Of a stretch of DNA of 64,000 nucleotides, positions 1 to 12,137 are shown piece after piece (within the stretch, counting starts at the first letter, position 1; the number at the start of each line of letters is the position of its first letter). The notes beneath the pieces were generated by a model. That model saw only the letters and a list, made by a program, of their open reading frames with translations. It was not told the DNA's origin and did not search any database. The stretch comes from Limnomonas spitsbergensis (lineage: Eukaryota; Chlorophyta; Chlorophyceae; Chlamydomonadales). Both the position numbers and the translations under genes were made by a program. The stretch spans positions 682,001-746,000 of the forward strand of contig JAYJMM010000120.1 of assembly GCA_037349105.1 (NCBI GenBank), in the 5' to 3' direction.

Positions 1-275
1 GCCAAGGGATGGAGAGGATACACATATCAACATATGGCTTGGTTGGCCATACTGTAGGAAGCCCTCTCCCCCCTGCAATGCTGACAGCACAGAGACACAT
101 GCATTTGCGCTTCGCACTCTGGCAGGCAGTGCCATAGGACCCATCAGGCAGTGCCCGCAGGGCCCAGGCAGCCCGGGCAGCTGCTCACCCGTGGTTTCAG
201 AGCTGCCCAGCGCCCATGTGATCAGGTAGTCCCACAGCTCCTCGTCCCTCTGGCTGCGCACAAACTCAATCGCCT

Positions 276-316
<41 letters not shown>

Positions 317-3300
317 TAATCAGACCCAGACCAGTACACTTGACCTCAGCTAGTCCCAGATCCACAGCCAGCAACCGCAGATCTAGAGCCGTCAATTGGA
401 CCGTCCACACTCCCTGAAAGTTCATACCTATGGTGACACGGTGTCAGAGATATCCAGGTGCATCTAAACGGAGGTGCCAGAACATGGTCCCCTTCATAGG
501 TGCGTGTTTCCAGGTACGCGTGAACAGGTACATGCTTTGAGCGCAGCTGCTGCACCCCAATGCCCCCCAAACCCTGCACCCCAATGCCCCCCAAACCCTG
601 CACGCCCAGATTCACCTGCGGGATGTCCCCCAGCTTTTCGATAATCAGGTGCAGGGCCTGCCTTGAGTTGCCCATCCGCCCCAAGATGTACACCTGCTCC
701 TTGACCAGCGCCTTCCTCTGGCAGATGGCCAGTGCGCCCTCCAGGGGGTAGAACTGGCTGGCAGTCAGGAAGTCCATGAGCTTGGAGGGGGCGTAGTCGG
801 CGGTGAGCTGCACCTGAGGGGTGGGCCGGGGGGGGGGGAACTATCGGGTGGATCTGAGGGGTGGGCCGGGGGGGGGCTATCGGGTGGATCTGAGGGGTGG
901 CCAGGGGGGGAAGACTATCGGGTGGATCTGAGGAGGAGGCCAGGGGGGGGGGGCGGGGCTATCGGGTGGGTCTGAGGGGGAGGCCAGGGGGGACGCAGCC
1001 AGAGGGGTATGACAGAGCCCACCTAATGCTACGGCCAAACGAGGGGCTTCCTTATATCCATGCCGCAGGACGTATTGCTTATTTATTGATAACTGGCTTA
1101 CAGGAGGCAGGCTGGTAGATCTGAAGAGGTGGAGGGGGGGGGACGGCAGGAAAGAGGATCTAAGGGGTGACGGGGGGAGGCAGGGAAGGAATCCCAAGAG
1201 ACGATATGGGCAGGCAGTATGTCAGGGAGGGGGGGAGCAGCTGGGGGCAGAAGGGGGAGGGGGAGCAGCTGGGAGAAATTGAGGGAGGTGGGGGGGGAGC
1301 TGCTGGGAGCAGCTAGGTGGAAGAGCAGCTGAGTCAGCTGAGGGGTGGAGGTGTGGATAAGAGACTTTTAAGTTGTAAAAAGGCATAGGGGAGTCTTCTG
1401 GGGGAGATACAGCAGTGACGGGGTCTTGTTTTCGGACAGCGTTTGCGTTGCGTGTTGTGCGAATCTGCTCCCCTGCAGCTCATGACTATGTTTTGACTCT
1501 ATCTGACGCAGCGTAACACAACGCAGGTCACATGGATGGCTGCAGCTCCTCGTTGGTGCCAAATTTTGGCATTTGTTTACTTTTGAGTATCCTTGGAAGA
1601 ATAAGAAAGAGGCATTGTCGTGTATCAAAGGTTTTCACATTTATACATATCAAATAATAAGTTTTGGGCTGTGATGCCTTGAGGGCCGAAACCAGCATCT
1701 CAGTCAACCATGCAGCACAATGGATGAGGGAGATTGATCTATTCCGACGCCAAAACATGGAAACTGTTGAATACAAAAAAACACCATTCTCATTTTGTCA
1801 CGACCCTACCTACTCCCTTCTCCCTTCTCCCCCACCTCCTGCCACCCTCTCCGTCCCCATTCACAACAATGTACACCTGCGGCAGATCCTTTCTTTTCTG
1901 TGCTCGAATAAAACGAACAGGGTAATAGTGCACTGGCTGTTCCTTGCTCCTTCCCTTCCCCCAGGCCCCCCTTCCCCTACCCACACATGCCCAGTCCCTC
2001 ACTGCTCTAGCTGCACCTTGCTGCCTCCCTGCCCCCTGCCCCCCTTCCCCCCCTCCCCTCCGCTCCCCTCTCAAGCCCCTTCTCTCCCGCCTGCCTGAAG
2101 CTCGTGATAGTCCGCCGCCGCACTCGCCTCCAGCTCCATCACACCCGCCAGGTAACGGTAGAGCCGTGCCCGCCATACCTCTCCCTCCTCGTCATCACCG
2201 CGGCCCACAGCAGCGTCCATCACATCCTGTGGTAGCAGAAAAAAAGTTGTGGAGAGAGGACAGTTTTTTTCTCTTAAGGAGATCCCTAAACCCTTAAGGA
2301 GATCTCTAAAGGAGATCCCTAAACCATTAAGGAGATCTCTAAAGGAGATCCCTAAACCCTTAAGGAGATCTCTGAAGGAGACCCCTAAACCCTAAATAAG
2401 ATCTCTAAAGGAGATCCCTGGACCCTAAAAGATCCCTCAAGGAGATCCCTACATCCTAAAGGAGATCTCTAAAGGAGGTCCCTAAACCCTTAAGGAGATC
2501 TCTAAAGGAGATCCCTAAACCTAAAAGAGATCTCTAAAGGAGATCCCTAAACCTAAAGGAGATCCCTAAACCCTAAAGGAGATCCCTAAAGGAAATCCCT
2601 AAACCTGAAGGAGATCCCTAAACCCTTAAGGAGATCCCTAAAGGAGATCCCTAAAAAAGGCCCGCCACCGATCTGTCCCCCGGTCAGGTATGTAGTGAGT
2701 ACTGGGTGTCAGTTGTTCAGTAGGAGCGGGCACCGGACGCAGCCTCAGCCACAAGCAGGAACAACATGTGTCGCCGACACGACCACACTCCCTGCTCCCC
2801 TGTTGCTCCCCTCTGTTGCCCCCCCTCAGGAGGAGCACTCCCCCTGTCACACCCCCTGCTGCCAATGTGGCTAAATCGTCTGTTTGCTGTAGGTGCGCAG
2901 ACTCTACGTCACTGTTCCACCAAGACCTGAGCTCATGACCTGACGTGACGATGTGATCCACCCCCACCGTATAGTTGTGTCCCTTCTCAGCTCCTCCACC
3001 TGCTTCCCCTAGCAGTTAACCCCTACCTCCCAACTGTCCTACCCCTCCTGCCCCCCTGCCTTTTGCCATCCTGACCTCCTGCCCTGCCCAGCCCTCCCCT
3101 CTCCTATGCCCATCCGCCCCCCTGCCCCTTGCCATCCCTGTCTCTCCCGCCCCCCTGCCCCTGCGTCACCTGCAAGCTGGGCACCACCACTGAGGGAGGG
3201 AGCGCCTCCACATTGCGAGTGAGCAGCCGCAGAGCAGGCACCTCGTCAATGCTCACCAGAACTGCGGCACGGGCTCCAACCAGGTCACCCACCTGGGACA

Positions 3301-6300
3301 CAAGAGTACGGCGGGGGAGAGGAGGAGTGGAGGGGGAGGTGTAGAGGGGAGGGGGAGGTGTGGAGGTGTGGAGGTGTGGTGTGTGAAGGTGCGTAGGGTG
3401 GAGGTGTTGAGGTGTGAAAGGGGTGGTTTGGAGGTATGGAGGGGAAGGAGCAGAGATGTGAAAAGGGGGCTGCAGAGGTGTCAAGGGGGAGATGAGGTGT
3501 AGAGGAGCAGAAGTGTCAGCTAGGTAGATTCTGAACCTCTCTTGCCCTCAACCGCCTCCCTCCTGCTGAGCATACAGAAAAACACACGCACCTTCACACA
3601 TGCCGGCCATCAGCCCCACCGGATCCCACAGCCATGCCCACCTCTCACCCCGTAATCTCTCTCGTGCCCCTCAGTCCTCGTCTTCATAATCCCACTCAGC
3701 TGCCCCATAGCTGCTCTGTTCCATCCTTCCCCCACACAGACTCCTCCTCCTCGTAAAAGTCCCCTGCTTTACCCCCACACATCAACCTTGTTGCCCATTC
3801 ACCCGACCCCCCTGCCCTCTACCCCCCCCCTTCAAAAAATCCTGTCGAAACTGCTCACAACATCTCTCAAACCCATCCTCCCCCCCGCTCTGCCCCCCCC
3901 CCCCTACCACATCTCTCAAACCCACCAGTGCATGCTGCTCGATGAACGGGAAGACGTCCGGCGACTTGAGCTGCAACAGGATGGACAGTGACAGGTCCGG
4001 CCGGCCCTAAGAGGGAGGAGGTGCTCAGGGGGTGAGAGGAGGGGAGGCAAGGGGGAGGCAGAGGGTGCACAGGGACGAGAGCAGCAGGGTTTAATTTGAC
4101 ATGAGAACACATTTTGGTTAAGGGATTGAGAGATTCAGCCAATAGGGTAGCAGAGGATACAAAGGCAGCAGCAGGAGGGGGTGAGAGGAAAGGAGCGAAA
4201 GAGAAGCAATAAATGCAGGCGGCAGCCAGGGTGAGAGGAGGGGAGCAAAGGGGAAGCAATACATGAGCTGGCAGCACGGAGTTGTCCCTACCATGGAGAA
4301 GCAGAACCAAGCCAGCCAGAGCATGCAGTGCATCCGTGCCCCTGTCAGCACATGTCCAGCTTCTGAGCACACACCTGTCTGTAAACCCTAAGCACTCAAT
4401 CCTAACCTATCCCTAAACCCTAAGCTGCCGTGCAGGCGCCTGTCTGTAAACCCTAAGCGCTCAATCCTAACCTATCCCTAAACCCTAATCTGCCGTGCAG
4501 GCACCTGTCTGTAAACCCTAAGCGCTCAACCCTAACCTATCCCTAAACCCTAAGCTGCCGTGCAGGCACCTGTCTGTAAACCCTAAGCGCTGAACCCTAA
4601 CCTATCCCTAAACCCTAAGCTGCCGTGCACGCACCTGTCTCTGATACAGCAGGGCCAGAAGCCTCCATAGGGGGGGGTCATCTCCTCCGGGCCGCTTCAT
4701 CCTTGCTGCTACCGCATCCACCAACACCGGCATGGAGAACAGGCCGGGGGGCCACGAGCGCACCTGATCACGGGGAGGGAGGCGGGTAGGGCAGCTGGTC
4801 AAAGGGGAGGGAGTCCTGGTGGCTGGTTACAAGGCAGGGCAATGGCAGCTGGTCACAGCAAAGGGGGTCATGGAAGCTGGACGCGCCACAGGCAAAGAGA
4901 CGCATCTTAAAATAAAGGAACGGGAGACCGAGAGAGAGATTGCAACCGCGACAGGGATGAAGCAGGGGGGCACACAGCGCCCAGGAGGCACGGCGTGTGC
5001 TATCCAGGCTGTGTGTACACGGGTTTCCCCTAGGTGCACCGCGGCGGACCGAGGTGGTTGCCGCTGGCAAGGATGTGAGCGAGAGGGGTCATGCTGGAGG
5101 GCAGCAAAGCACGCCATCCCTCAGGCAGACCCCTCCTCTCGGCGGCTTACGTAATGTAGGTGATACAATGATACATAAATCCTTAGAATGGCATTGTGGT
5201 ACAAGCTACCCGCCAGGCCCCCTCCATTGCATTCGGCCGTGTCCTCCTGGGCGCTGGGCCGTGTCCTCCTGGGCGGACCTTACCAGGTCTAGAACGGTGT
5301 ACTAGTCCTTGGTCCAACCAGCAAGGCCCCCCAACCCTCCTCTCACCAGCTCAAGAAGTGTGGAGTGGTCCTCAGGTGCAACCAGCAAGGAGCGCAGCAC
5401 CATCTCGTAGGCGGTGTCACGCAGCCGGGGGCAGTCTGAGAGCACGGGGGTTCGGGACAAGTGGTGGAAGACAAGGGGTGGGGGCAGCGAACAAGGAGTG
5501 GGGGAAGAGGACAGGGGGCGGGGGCAGGGGACAGAGGGGAGGCAGGTGGGAGCAGGGGGGGCGGGGGGCGGGGGATAGGTAGCAGGTTAGTGGGGGGAAG
5601 GGGACACGGAGGGGGGGGGGAGGGGCAGCTAGCAGGTACGCGGGGACAGGGGACAAGGGGGAGGGCACAGGGGGGAGGACAGGTAGCAGGCCGGCAGGTC
5701 TACCTGTTGGGATGTATTGTGCGAGCCGGGGCAGCTGCCGGGTCTGCGCAAAGAGGTACACCCATCGCTCCCACATGCTGGCGTTGTCCTTAAGCAGCCG
5801 CGGGCTCAGCTGGGCCGCCGTCTCGTACGCCTCCCGCTGCAGCAGGTCCTCGATGTAACGCTGAACCACCTGGGAGCAGCCCAGGGCACAGGGGCACAGC
5901 AGCATTAGAGCGCAGCAGCGGGATGGGGGTATTGCAACGTAGGGGCATAGCGGGCACATAGGGGCATAGCAACGTAGGGGCATAGTGGGCACATAGGGGT
6001 GACGACGGTAGCACAGGGCAGGAGGGTACATAGGGGTGACGATGGTAGCACAGGGCAGGAGGGTACATAGGGGTGACGATGGTAGCACAGGGCAGGAGGG
6101 TACATAGGGGTGACGATGGTAGCACAGGGCAGGAGGGTACATAGGGGTGACGATGGTAGCACAGGGCAGGAGGGTACATAGGGGTGACGATGGTAGCACA
6201 GGGCAGGAGGGTACAGCAGCAGAGGGGTAGAGCAGCGTAGGAGCGCTGCAGGGTGAAGGGATGCCACATCACAGGGGAATAGCGGGTACGGGGACATGAG

Positions 6301-9300
6301 GGCGCAGCAGCACGGAGGCACAGGAGTGCAGCAGCAAAGGGGCGCAGCAGCGAAGGGGCACCGGAGCGGCAGAGGGGGATGTTGATAGTGGCGGGTGGGC
6401 TGGACCGTCAGGGCGGGATGCATGATGCGCTGAATAGTCGAGCAGACAGCATGTTGACAGCACCCGACCTGGCAGACACAACTGCCTTGAGGCCAATTTG
6501 TGGGGGCACAGGTCTCGTCCCCGCCTGAACCCAGACCTATGCCACAAATATCCCTCAACGCAGGACCACACAAAATAAAAATCTGACGCTGATCAGCAGG
6601 GCTGTCTTAGTCGAGCACGGCAGTGAATGGTCAAAATAGGTATGGAGGGCAAGCAAATAGACACAACCTAGACAAAAAACTAGTGTCAGTTGCGTTGATG
6701 CGACACCCTTCGCTCAGAGCTGCTACACGTACTGATGATGCTCCCAGTAACCGGTTCCCAGCCTCTCTGCCTGCCATCTCACATTTGTTACATTTACACT
6801 CAATGGGGTGCTCAGCGGAGCTCGGCACCCGTGTCCTCCCCCCACCTGCTCGTACGTCTCCGGCAGTACGCTCCTCTCCTGCTCTGCGTAGGCCAGCGCC
6901 TCCTCAAATCGCCGCTGGTCCAGCAGCCACAGCACATGGTCGTTGGAGTCGCGAGTGCAGCTGACGAGGATGCTCTGACAAGGGAGGGAAATGTGACAGG
7001 GGTCAGGGATGGACATTGTCGCGAGTCGCGAGTGCAGCTGACAAGAAAGACACAGGGGTCCAGGGAGTAGTAACGGACAGCGGGGGGAGGCCAAAACGAG
7101 TTTTGTGAAGCACTGTGACAAAACGCTCAGTTGCATGGCGAACGGGTGAGTGGCAGCAGCCCTCTTCATTCTGCCGAATCTGTCAGTAGGAATTCCTGCC
7201 TCAGTTCAGCTTCAAAAATCTCAGATCCGGGTTGCGTGACTTGGAGCGGCATTTACCTTTTTCATTTCCAGGCGATTACACAATAGGCCGGCCGCCAGTC
7301 GTGCTGGGGCAGGGACGGGTGGGATGGCCTGATGCTTTTGTGCAGGATGGGGTCGAAAGGCAAGGCACAACCTCAATCATCTTGACTTGAATAGCCAGCA
7401 ACTCCGGCTTCAAACTGGCCCGGCTGCGGAGTCACCGTTGGTTTTCACCGGGTGCCCTCCACCCTGCATGCCCACCGCCATTTAAGAGCCATCCATTTTG
7501 GATATATGTCACACATACCCATGCGTACGGGTCTCGTGGCCTGCCGTGGCAGCGGCTGGCCCCGAAACCCTTGCGCCCTCGTCCCGTCTCTCTGCCCCCC
7601 TCACCTGGGGCGATACAATGAAGTACATGGACTCCACCTCGGCCTCCTTGAAGTGTGGATACCCTGGCGTTGGGTGCTGATCTGGCACCGGGGCCTGCGC
7701 CTGCTCCTTGCGCACATCCCGGTGTCGCGGTGTGTTCACCGTGGAGCTAGCGGCGCTGCTTGCCCGGGAGCTGCTGCGCTTCTGTTTGGCAGACGTGGCT
7801 TCGGACGTCGTGGCTGCAGGTTTCAGGGGGGCATGGGGCTCCGTGTGTTTCAGGGCGGCAGCAAGGAGCAGGCTTGGCATCAGACTGGTGAGACGGTATC
7901 TCTCGTGGGATAAAAGATAGTTTGGCCTCCCGTGGGGCACGGGATTCCAGGGAGCAATGCAGCTTAGGCCAGGGTCACTTGCAGATGGTCACCCTTTGCC
8001 CCTGACCGCCATTCCATGGAGTCTGCGAGCAGTTGGAGCCTCTCCGCCTCGTTCAAAAGCTCCAAACTCATCCAAGCACTTGAAGCATCTCCACCTTGTT
8101 CAAAAACTCAAAATTATCCATGCACAAAACGCAGTGCCCACCGTCTCACACACACACACACTGACTCCGGATGTCCTTCCAGATTTCCTCCCAGACTTCC
8201 TACCAGATTTCCTACCAGGCAGAGACGGCACGAATGTGTAGTCCAAGGGGCCGCAGTCTTGCCAGCCCTCCACGGGTAAGTCATCCTCTGCCAGAAGCCT
8301 GTTGTAGGTGGAGACAATGCGCAGCTGCACAGCACCGGGGGGGCGAATCATAACCTGCAGGCAATCCCTTGCAGCCTAGCAGACATGGCCGTGAAAGCTA
8401 GATACCCAAAGGCATGAATGTGCTCAGCATGACGCGCAGAAACCGCCATCTTGCCCACAAGTGAGGGACGGCCCAGAATTGTGAAATCCCCATCTGCGCG
8501 TGCTGCAAATCGCCAGTGTGGTATACACACACAAACTGTAAGAGATAATTACAGCGTCACTGTAGCGACTGTAAGAGATCGCTTACACAAACAAACACAC
8601 ACTAAGTGGGGGCAGTGCACAGGGCAGGGGCATCAGGGGCTCTCAAGGGCTCTCAAAGGCTCTCAAAGGCTCTATCCAGCTAACAATATATGTACTTTTT
8701 AAAAAACTTGTCTCAATTATTTTATCAATCATGTATGTATGATTTTATCCTCACCTGAGGTCTCCGCCCAGATACCGCCGCAAGCCCATGACCGCGCTGC
8801 AGCGCTGCCCCTGACGCCGTTACAGACGCCACCCCTACCTTGGTGGACTGGGCACCGGGAACTGAGGTGGAGCCAGCCGGTGCAGTGTGAGCCAGGGCTC
8901 CGGAACATGCCGCTTCGACCCCACTGCCAGCAGCACTGTCCTCGTTACCCGGGGCAGGGCCCGTGGGGTAGGTCAGGACAGCCAGATCCTCACCAAAGGG
9001 GGACACACCCTGCCAGGGCAGGGCATACATGAGAGAGCGGGACAGTGGGTGGTGGCGCGATGTGAGGAGAGTGTGTGGGCAGATGACAGAGCATGACCTG
9101 TTCACCCTAGTGTCGCCACTTTATTTTATAATGGCCCCGGGGCGAGATCAAGTGCATGTTTCACCAGCCTCAGAACAGCAAGCCATAGGGAAATTGCTGC
9201 GGCTGCTGCATCCCTACCAAGGGCAAAATAATCAGATGATGCATCCCTACCAAGGGCGAAATAATCAGCTACGGCATTCCTACCAAGACGAAGTAGTCTG

Positions 9301-11913
9301 TGTACAGCTCAGAGATGACATCAACCTGGTGAGTGACACCGCCAATGCTGTTCTCCACGGGAAGGATGCGGGCCACCTAATACAAGGGGGGGGGGCACAC
9401 AGCTTACGGACATGCACATGCCAGTCAGACAGGGAAGTGACACACTCCTGTCTTGTGGTGGTTGGTGGTTGGTAGTTAGTGGTTGGTGGTTGGTAGCTGG
9501 TAGTTGATGGCTGGTAGTTGGAGGCTGGTGGCTGGTGGGATCAGGTGTAAGCCCCCTGTCAGCAGTTATGTGCCTTTATCTGCTCTGGGTTATTAACAGG
9601 GGCATTGACACTAGACAGGCAGTGCCATGACCGACAGCAGCAGCAACGTCCAAAATCAACTTGTGAGGAATGGTTGACAGCCCACTGACCACAACAATTA
9701 CATAGAGAGAGAGATGAATAATAACATACACATTCAGGGATTGAGGAATCCACTCCTTCCAAAACCCTTGACCCCTAACCCTTCAGGGATTGAGGAAGCC
9801 ACTCGTACCTAAACCCAAAACCCCAAATCCCTAACCCTTCAAGGGTTGTCACTCCTTTCTAACTAAAAACCCTTCAGGAGTTAAGGAAGCCATTCGTTCA
9901 GCCGCAGCCTTGAGTATACGGCTGACATCTGCCTCATGCGCTGCGGTCTTCCCCCACCTTGATGCAGTCGGGCCAGCTGAGGTACAGCTTGAGATTCTGC
10001 CCAAACAGGATGGACACCAGGCCGTCCGGTGCAACCGCGGACTGGGCGCGGGTGGCGGCGGCGGCGGCGGCTGCAGCCGCGGCCATAGTGGACCCCGCAG
10101 TTGACCCCACCTTGGCCGTAATGCGCACGGGCGGCGGGTACCGGCTGATGGTCCGAATCTGGAAGTGTCCGTTGCTGTCATACACCTGCGAGCCAGGAGG
10201 GGGGTCAGGCCACGCTATTTGTCAAGGCAGGTTTATTCGCCAATTAAATGAGGACATAACATTGCTCTTCATACACACAATATATGCTGTGTTTACCGCA
10301 ATGCTGGCATTCCTTGTCGGGACTACAGCGGCAGGCGTTTGTGATTGGGGTTGCTGGTGCAGGTCTCTTGTTTGGGGCGTCGTGCACCCACCGTTACTGC
10401 CTTCGCGGAGCCCCAAGCAATGAGCGCATCCGACCAGCGCACCAGCTGCACTTGCCCCTCGTACAAGGGGTGGTCACTGCGGCCCAACCAACCCTGCAGA
10501 AAGGAGAAGTCGGGATCATTAATTCAAGGCGACAGAGGGTGCATCAGCCTTTGAGACGGCACCCGGCTCCCCAGAGGTTAGTTTGCCCCCAGCCTACGTG
10601 CAAGTAGTGAAGGTGGAGGGTGGACTATTCTCTGCCTCCCTTTGGGCTTGGGCTGTGGGATGGAGTAAGCACTCCTTGTATATGTTGCAGCAAGATCTGG
10701 TTGCACACAAAACCTCATTCCTGCGGCTCACCTGTGAGCTGAGATGAACCAGGCCGAGCTCACCAGCAGTCACATACTCCTTGGTCTTGCGGGAGGCGTA
10801 CCGAGGGTCGATAGCAATGGTCTGTACAAGGGAAAAGTACTGTCATCACATAGTGTGCATCATGATATGGGTAGAGTTCCTTAAGGTTGGACAGGGTCGA
10901 TTTAAGGATTGCGTTATGTGAGGCAATGCAAATTTGCAATCACATGCCGGTTATGAGAAATGCATACATACCAGTACTATATTAATATATCAGATAATCA
11001 GTTGGTGTGAAGTACCCATACCTACCAACACATCAGTATGCATGCTTTCGTCAGGTTTGTGGCTGGGCCTTATCTCACCTTGATGGGCTTCTTGTAGGCA
11101 TACTTCTGGCGGATGTCCGTGTAAAGGTTGATGATCTGTGTAGGGACATCATTATATGAGGGCCGAAGCAGACACACACTGATTGCGCACAGTGATTCGA
11201 TGTCATGCTTGCTCGTACCGCATGGCGACGTGAAACACCATTTTTGTGGGCAATGATCTTGAAGTTTCAACATCTCATGCATGCTTGCAAGCGTACACAT
11301 GCACGCATGGCCTGCTATGAAGAAATGTTTGCATGTCTTGGTTGCTGTTATTGCATCATGTACACATCCATCCTATAGCCTTTTTCGAAAGGGCCGGGGA
11401 GTGCGTACCAGATGTACACATAGGTGCATGGGTGTGACTTATTGCATGTATGCATGCAAGCCGGGAGACATGTCATGCTGTGCAACAGTTATCTGTACCC
11501 TGACCACATTGCTGTGTTGCTTACCACTACTGTGCAGTCATCGGAGCAGCTAGCGACATGCTCTTCATCCTTGTCAAAACTGAGTTCATTGACACGGCCA
11601 GTGTGGAGTTCCAGTTTACGGGTCTGCTCGTCGTCGATACACGAAGAGAAGACGGATTTACAAAAATCTTCTGTCGAAATGAATCCCGTTCCGATTGAGG
11701 ACGAGTAAATAACCCCAGACAGCGCACCTCGTTGCCCGAGTAATCCAAGACATGCACGTTCCCTTTGGCAGTGCCTATGGCCAGAATCTTATCCGAGAGG
11801 CACAGACAAGTGACCACATCGTTCGTGATGCTGTTCACATCGCCACCTAAGCCCTCGTACTTAAGGACGGGCTCTTTCACATCAGGAACAGGTGGATCAC
11901 CAGCATCAGGCAT
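1..11913 (-). CDS. VPS41: VPS41, HOPS-complex subunit (3' end outside window)
   Basis: VPS41 is the HOPS tethering subunit that drives fusion of late endosomes and vacuoles. Nineteen exons join in frame: 11728-11913 (start), 11525-11623, 11079-11135, 10732-10821, 10398-10493, 9958-10185, 9284-9376, 8755-9009, 8216-8354, 7605-7813, 6846-6974, 5704-5869, 5347-5435, 4635-4763, 3911-4006, 3170-3292, 2095-2226, 616-813 and 189-273, giving about 866 residues. Exons 1-10 form the N-terminal beta-propeller (LKYEGLGGDV, DYTF, YFIVSP). Later exons match the helical clathrin-repeat region (DHVLWLLDQRRFEEAL, ASMWERWVYLFAQ, FYPLEGALAICQRKAL, ILGRMGNSRQAL, AIEFVRSQRDEELWDYL). The C-terminal RING region expected in the family is not in the window. 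Exon 17 appears to use a GC donor (CAG|GCAGG). The propeller carries unusual low-complexity inserts: an 11-residue Ala run in exon 6 and Ser/Ala-rich stretches in exons 8 and 10. The match spans the whole protein, so the identity is firm; exon 9-10 edges are the least certain. Confidence 0.93.
277..315. repeat. (CAG)13 microsatellite at a VPS41 splice acceptor
   Basis: Thirteen perfect CAG units on the plus strand. On the coding (minus) strand they read (CTG)13 and run directly into the acceptor TAG|GCG of the VPS41 exon 189-273, so the triplet repeat takes the place of the usual pyrimidine tract. Seen directly. Confidence 0.95.
811..985. repeat. G-rich tandem repeat abutting a VPS41 splice acceptor
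   Basis: About four degenerate units of roughly 35-50 bp contain GAGGGGTGG, a long G run and CTATCGGGTGGATC. The array starts at the acceptor of the VPS41 exon 616-813, whose sequence CACCTGAGGGG matches the unit edge. More irregular G-rich sequence continues to about 1340. It lies wholly in an intron. Confidence 0.8.
2279..2660. repeat. Intronic tandem repeat with telomere-like CCTAAACCCT motifs
   Basis: Degenerate units of about 16-33 bp combine GGAGATCTCTAAA and GGAGATCCCTAAACCC more than fifteen times. The CCCTAAA piece matches the plant/algal telomere repeat, but the array is interrupted by GGAGATC, so it is an interstitial satellite and not a telomere. It fills much of the VPS41 intron between 2226 and 3170. 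Confidence 0.9.
4371..4640. repeat. 65-bp tandem repeat built on a VPS41 splice donor
   Basis: Four intronic copies plus the real exon end, spaced 65 bp apart: the motif CACCTGTCT or GCCTGTCT occurs at about 4372, 4437, 4502, 4567 and, as the functional donor, 4632. On the coding strand the motif is AGACAG|GTG, the last exon bases plus the donor GT. Each unit also carries CCCTAAACCCTAAGC, a telomere-like string. Confidence 0.9.
5998..6215. repeat. 37-bp minisatellite in a VPS41 intron
   Basis: About 5.5 nearly perfect copies of a 37-bp unit beginning GTAGCACAGGGCAGGAGGG and ending GGGTGACGATG, flanked by related shorter motifs (GGGGCATAG repeats, 5940-5998). Because 37 is not a multiple of three, all three frames are open over the array, which creates spurious reading frames. 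There are no spacers, so it is not a CRISPR array. Confidence 0.92.
8166..8220. repeat. 12-bp tandem array of splice-donor-like units (VPS41)
   Basis: Four 12-bp units read, on the coding strand, CTGGTAGGAAAT, CTGGTAGGAAGT, CTGGGAGGAAAT and CTGGAAGGACAT. The first contains the inferred donor of the VPS41 exon 8216-8354 and the second keeps an intact GTAGG donor. Use of the second site would add 12 bases and keep the frame. Immediately beside it lies a short CA repeat (8150-8160). Confidence 0.8.
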
Positions 11914-12137
11914 TCCTCAAACTCTAAAGGAATATTAATTGAGGCATTGGATGGCTTGGAAGACATTGCACGCAGTAGATGAATTCGAGGACAAGGGGTT
12001 CATACCAAGTTCACACACACATGTCACAGGATCACGCTCAGACACTCCTCGAGTCATTGGACAAGAAATAATTATACCACATACGATACCAAGTAATTGC
12101 CGAAGTTATCACACCCACACAGCTGATACATGCATGG

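Noticed and set aside
151..425. Polyglutamine and polycysteine open frames
   Set aside because: Both are readings of the intronic (CAG)13 tract; the coding exon of VPS41 overlaps in another frame.
5998..6215. Possible CRISPR array
   Set aside because: Units are directly adjacent with no spacers, and the context is a eukaryotic intron.
5790..6573. Minus-strand open frames with repeated CYHRHPYVPS-like units
   Set aside because: An artefact of the 37-bp intronic minisatellite in VPS41; no homology, and the frame changes with each unit.
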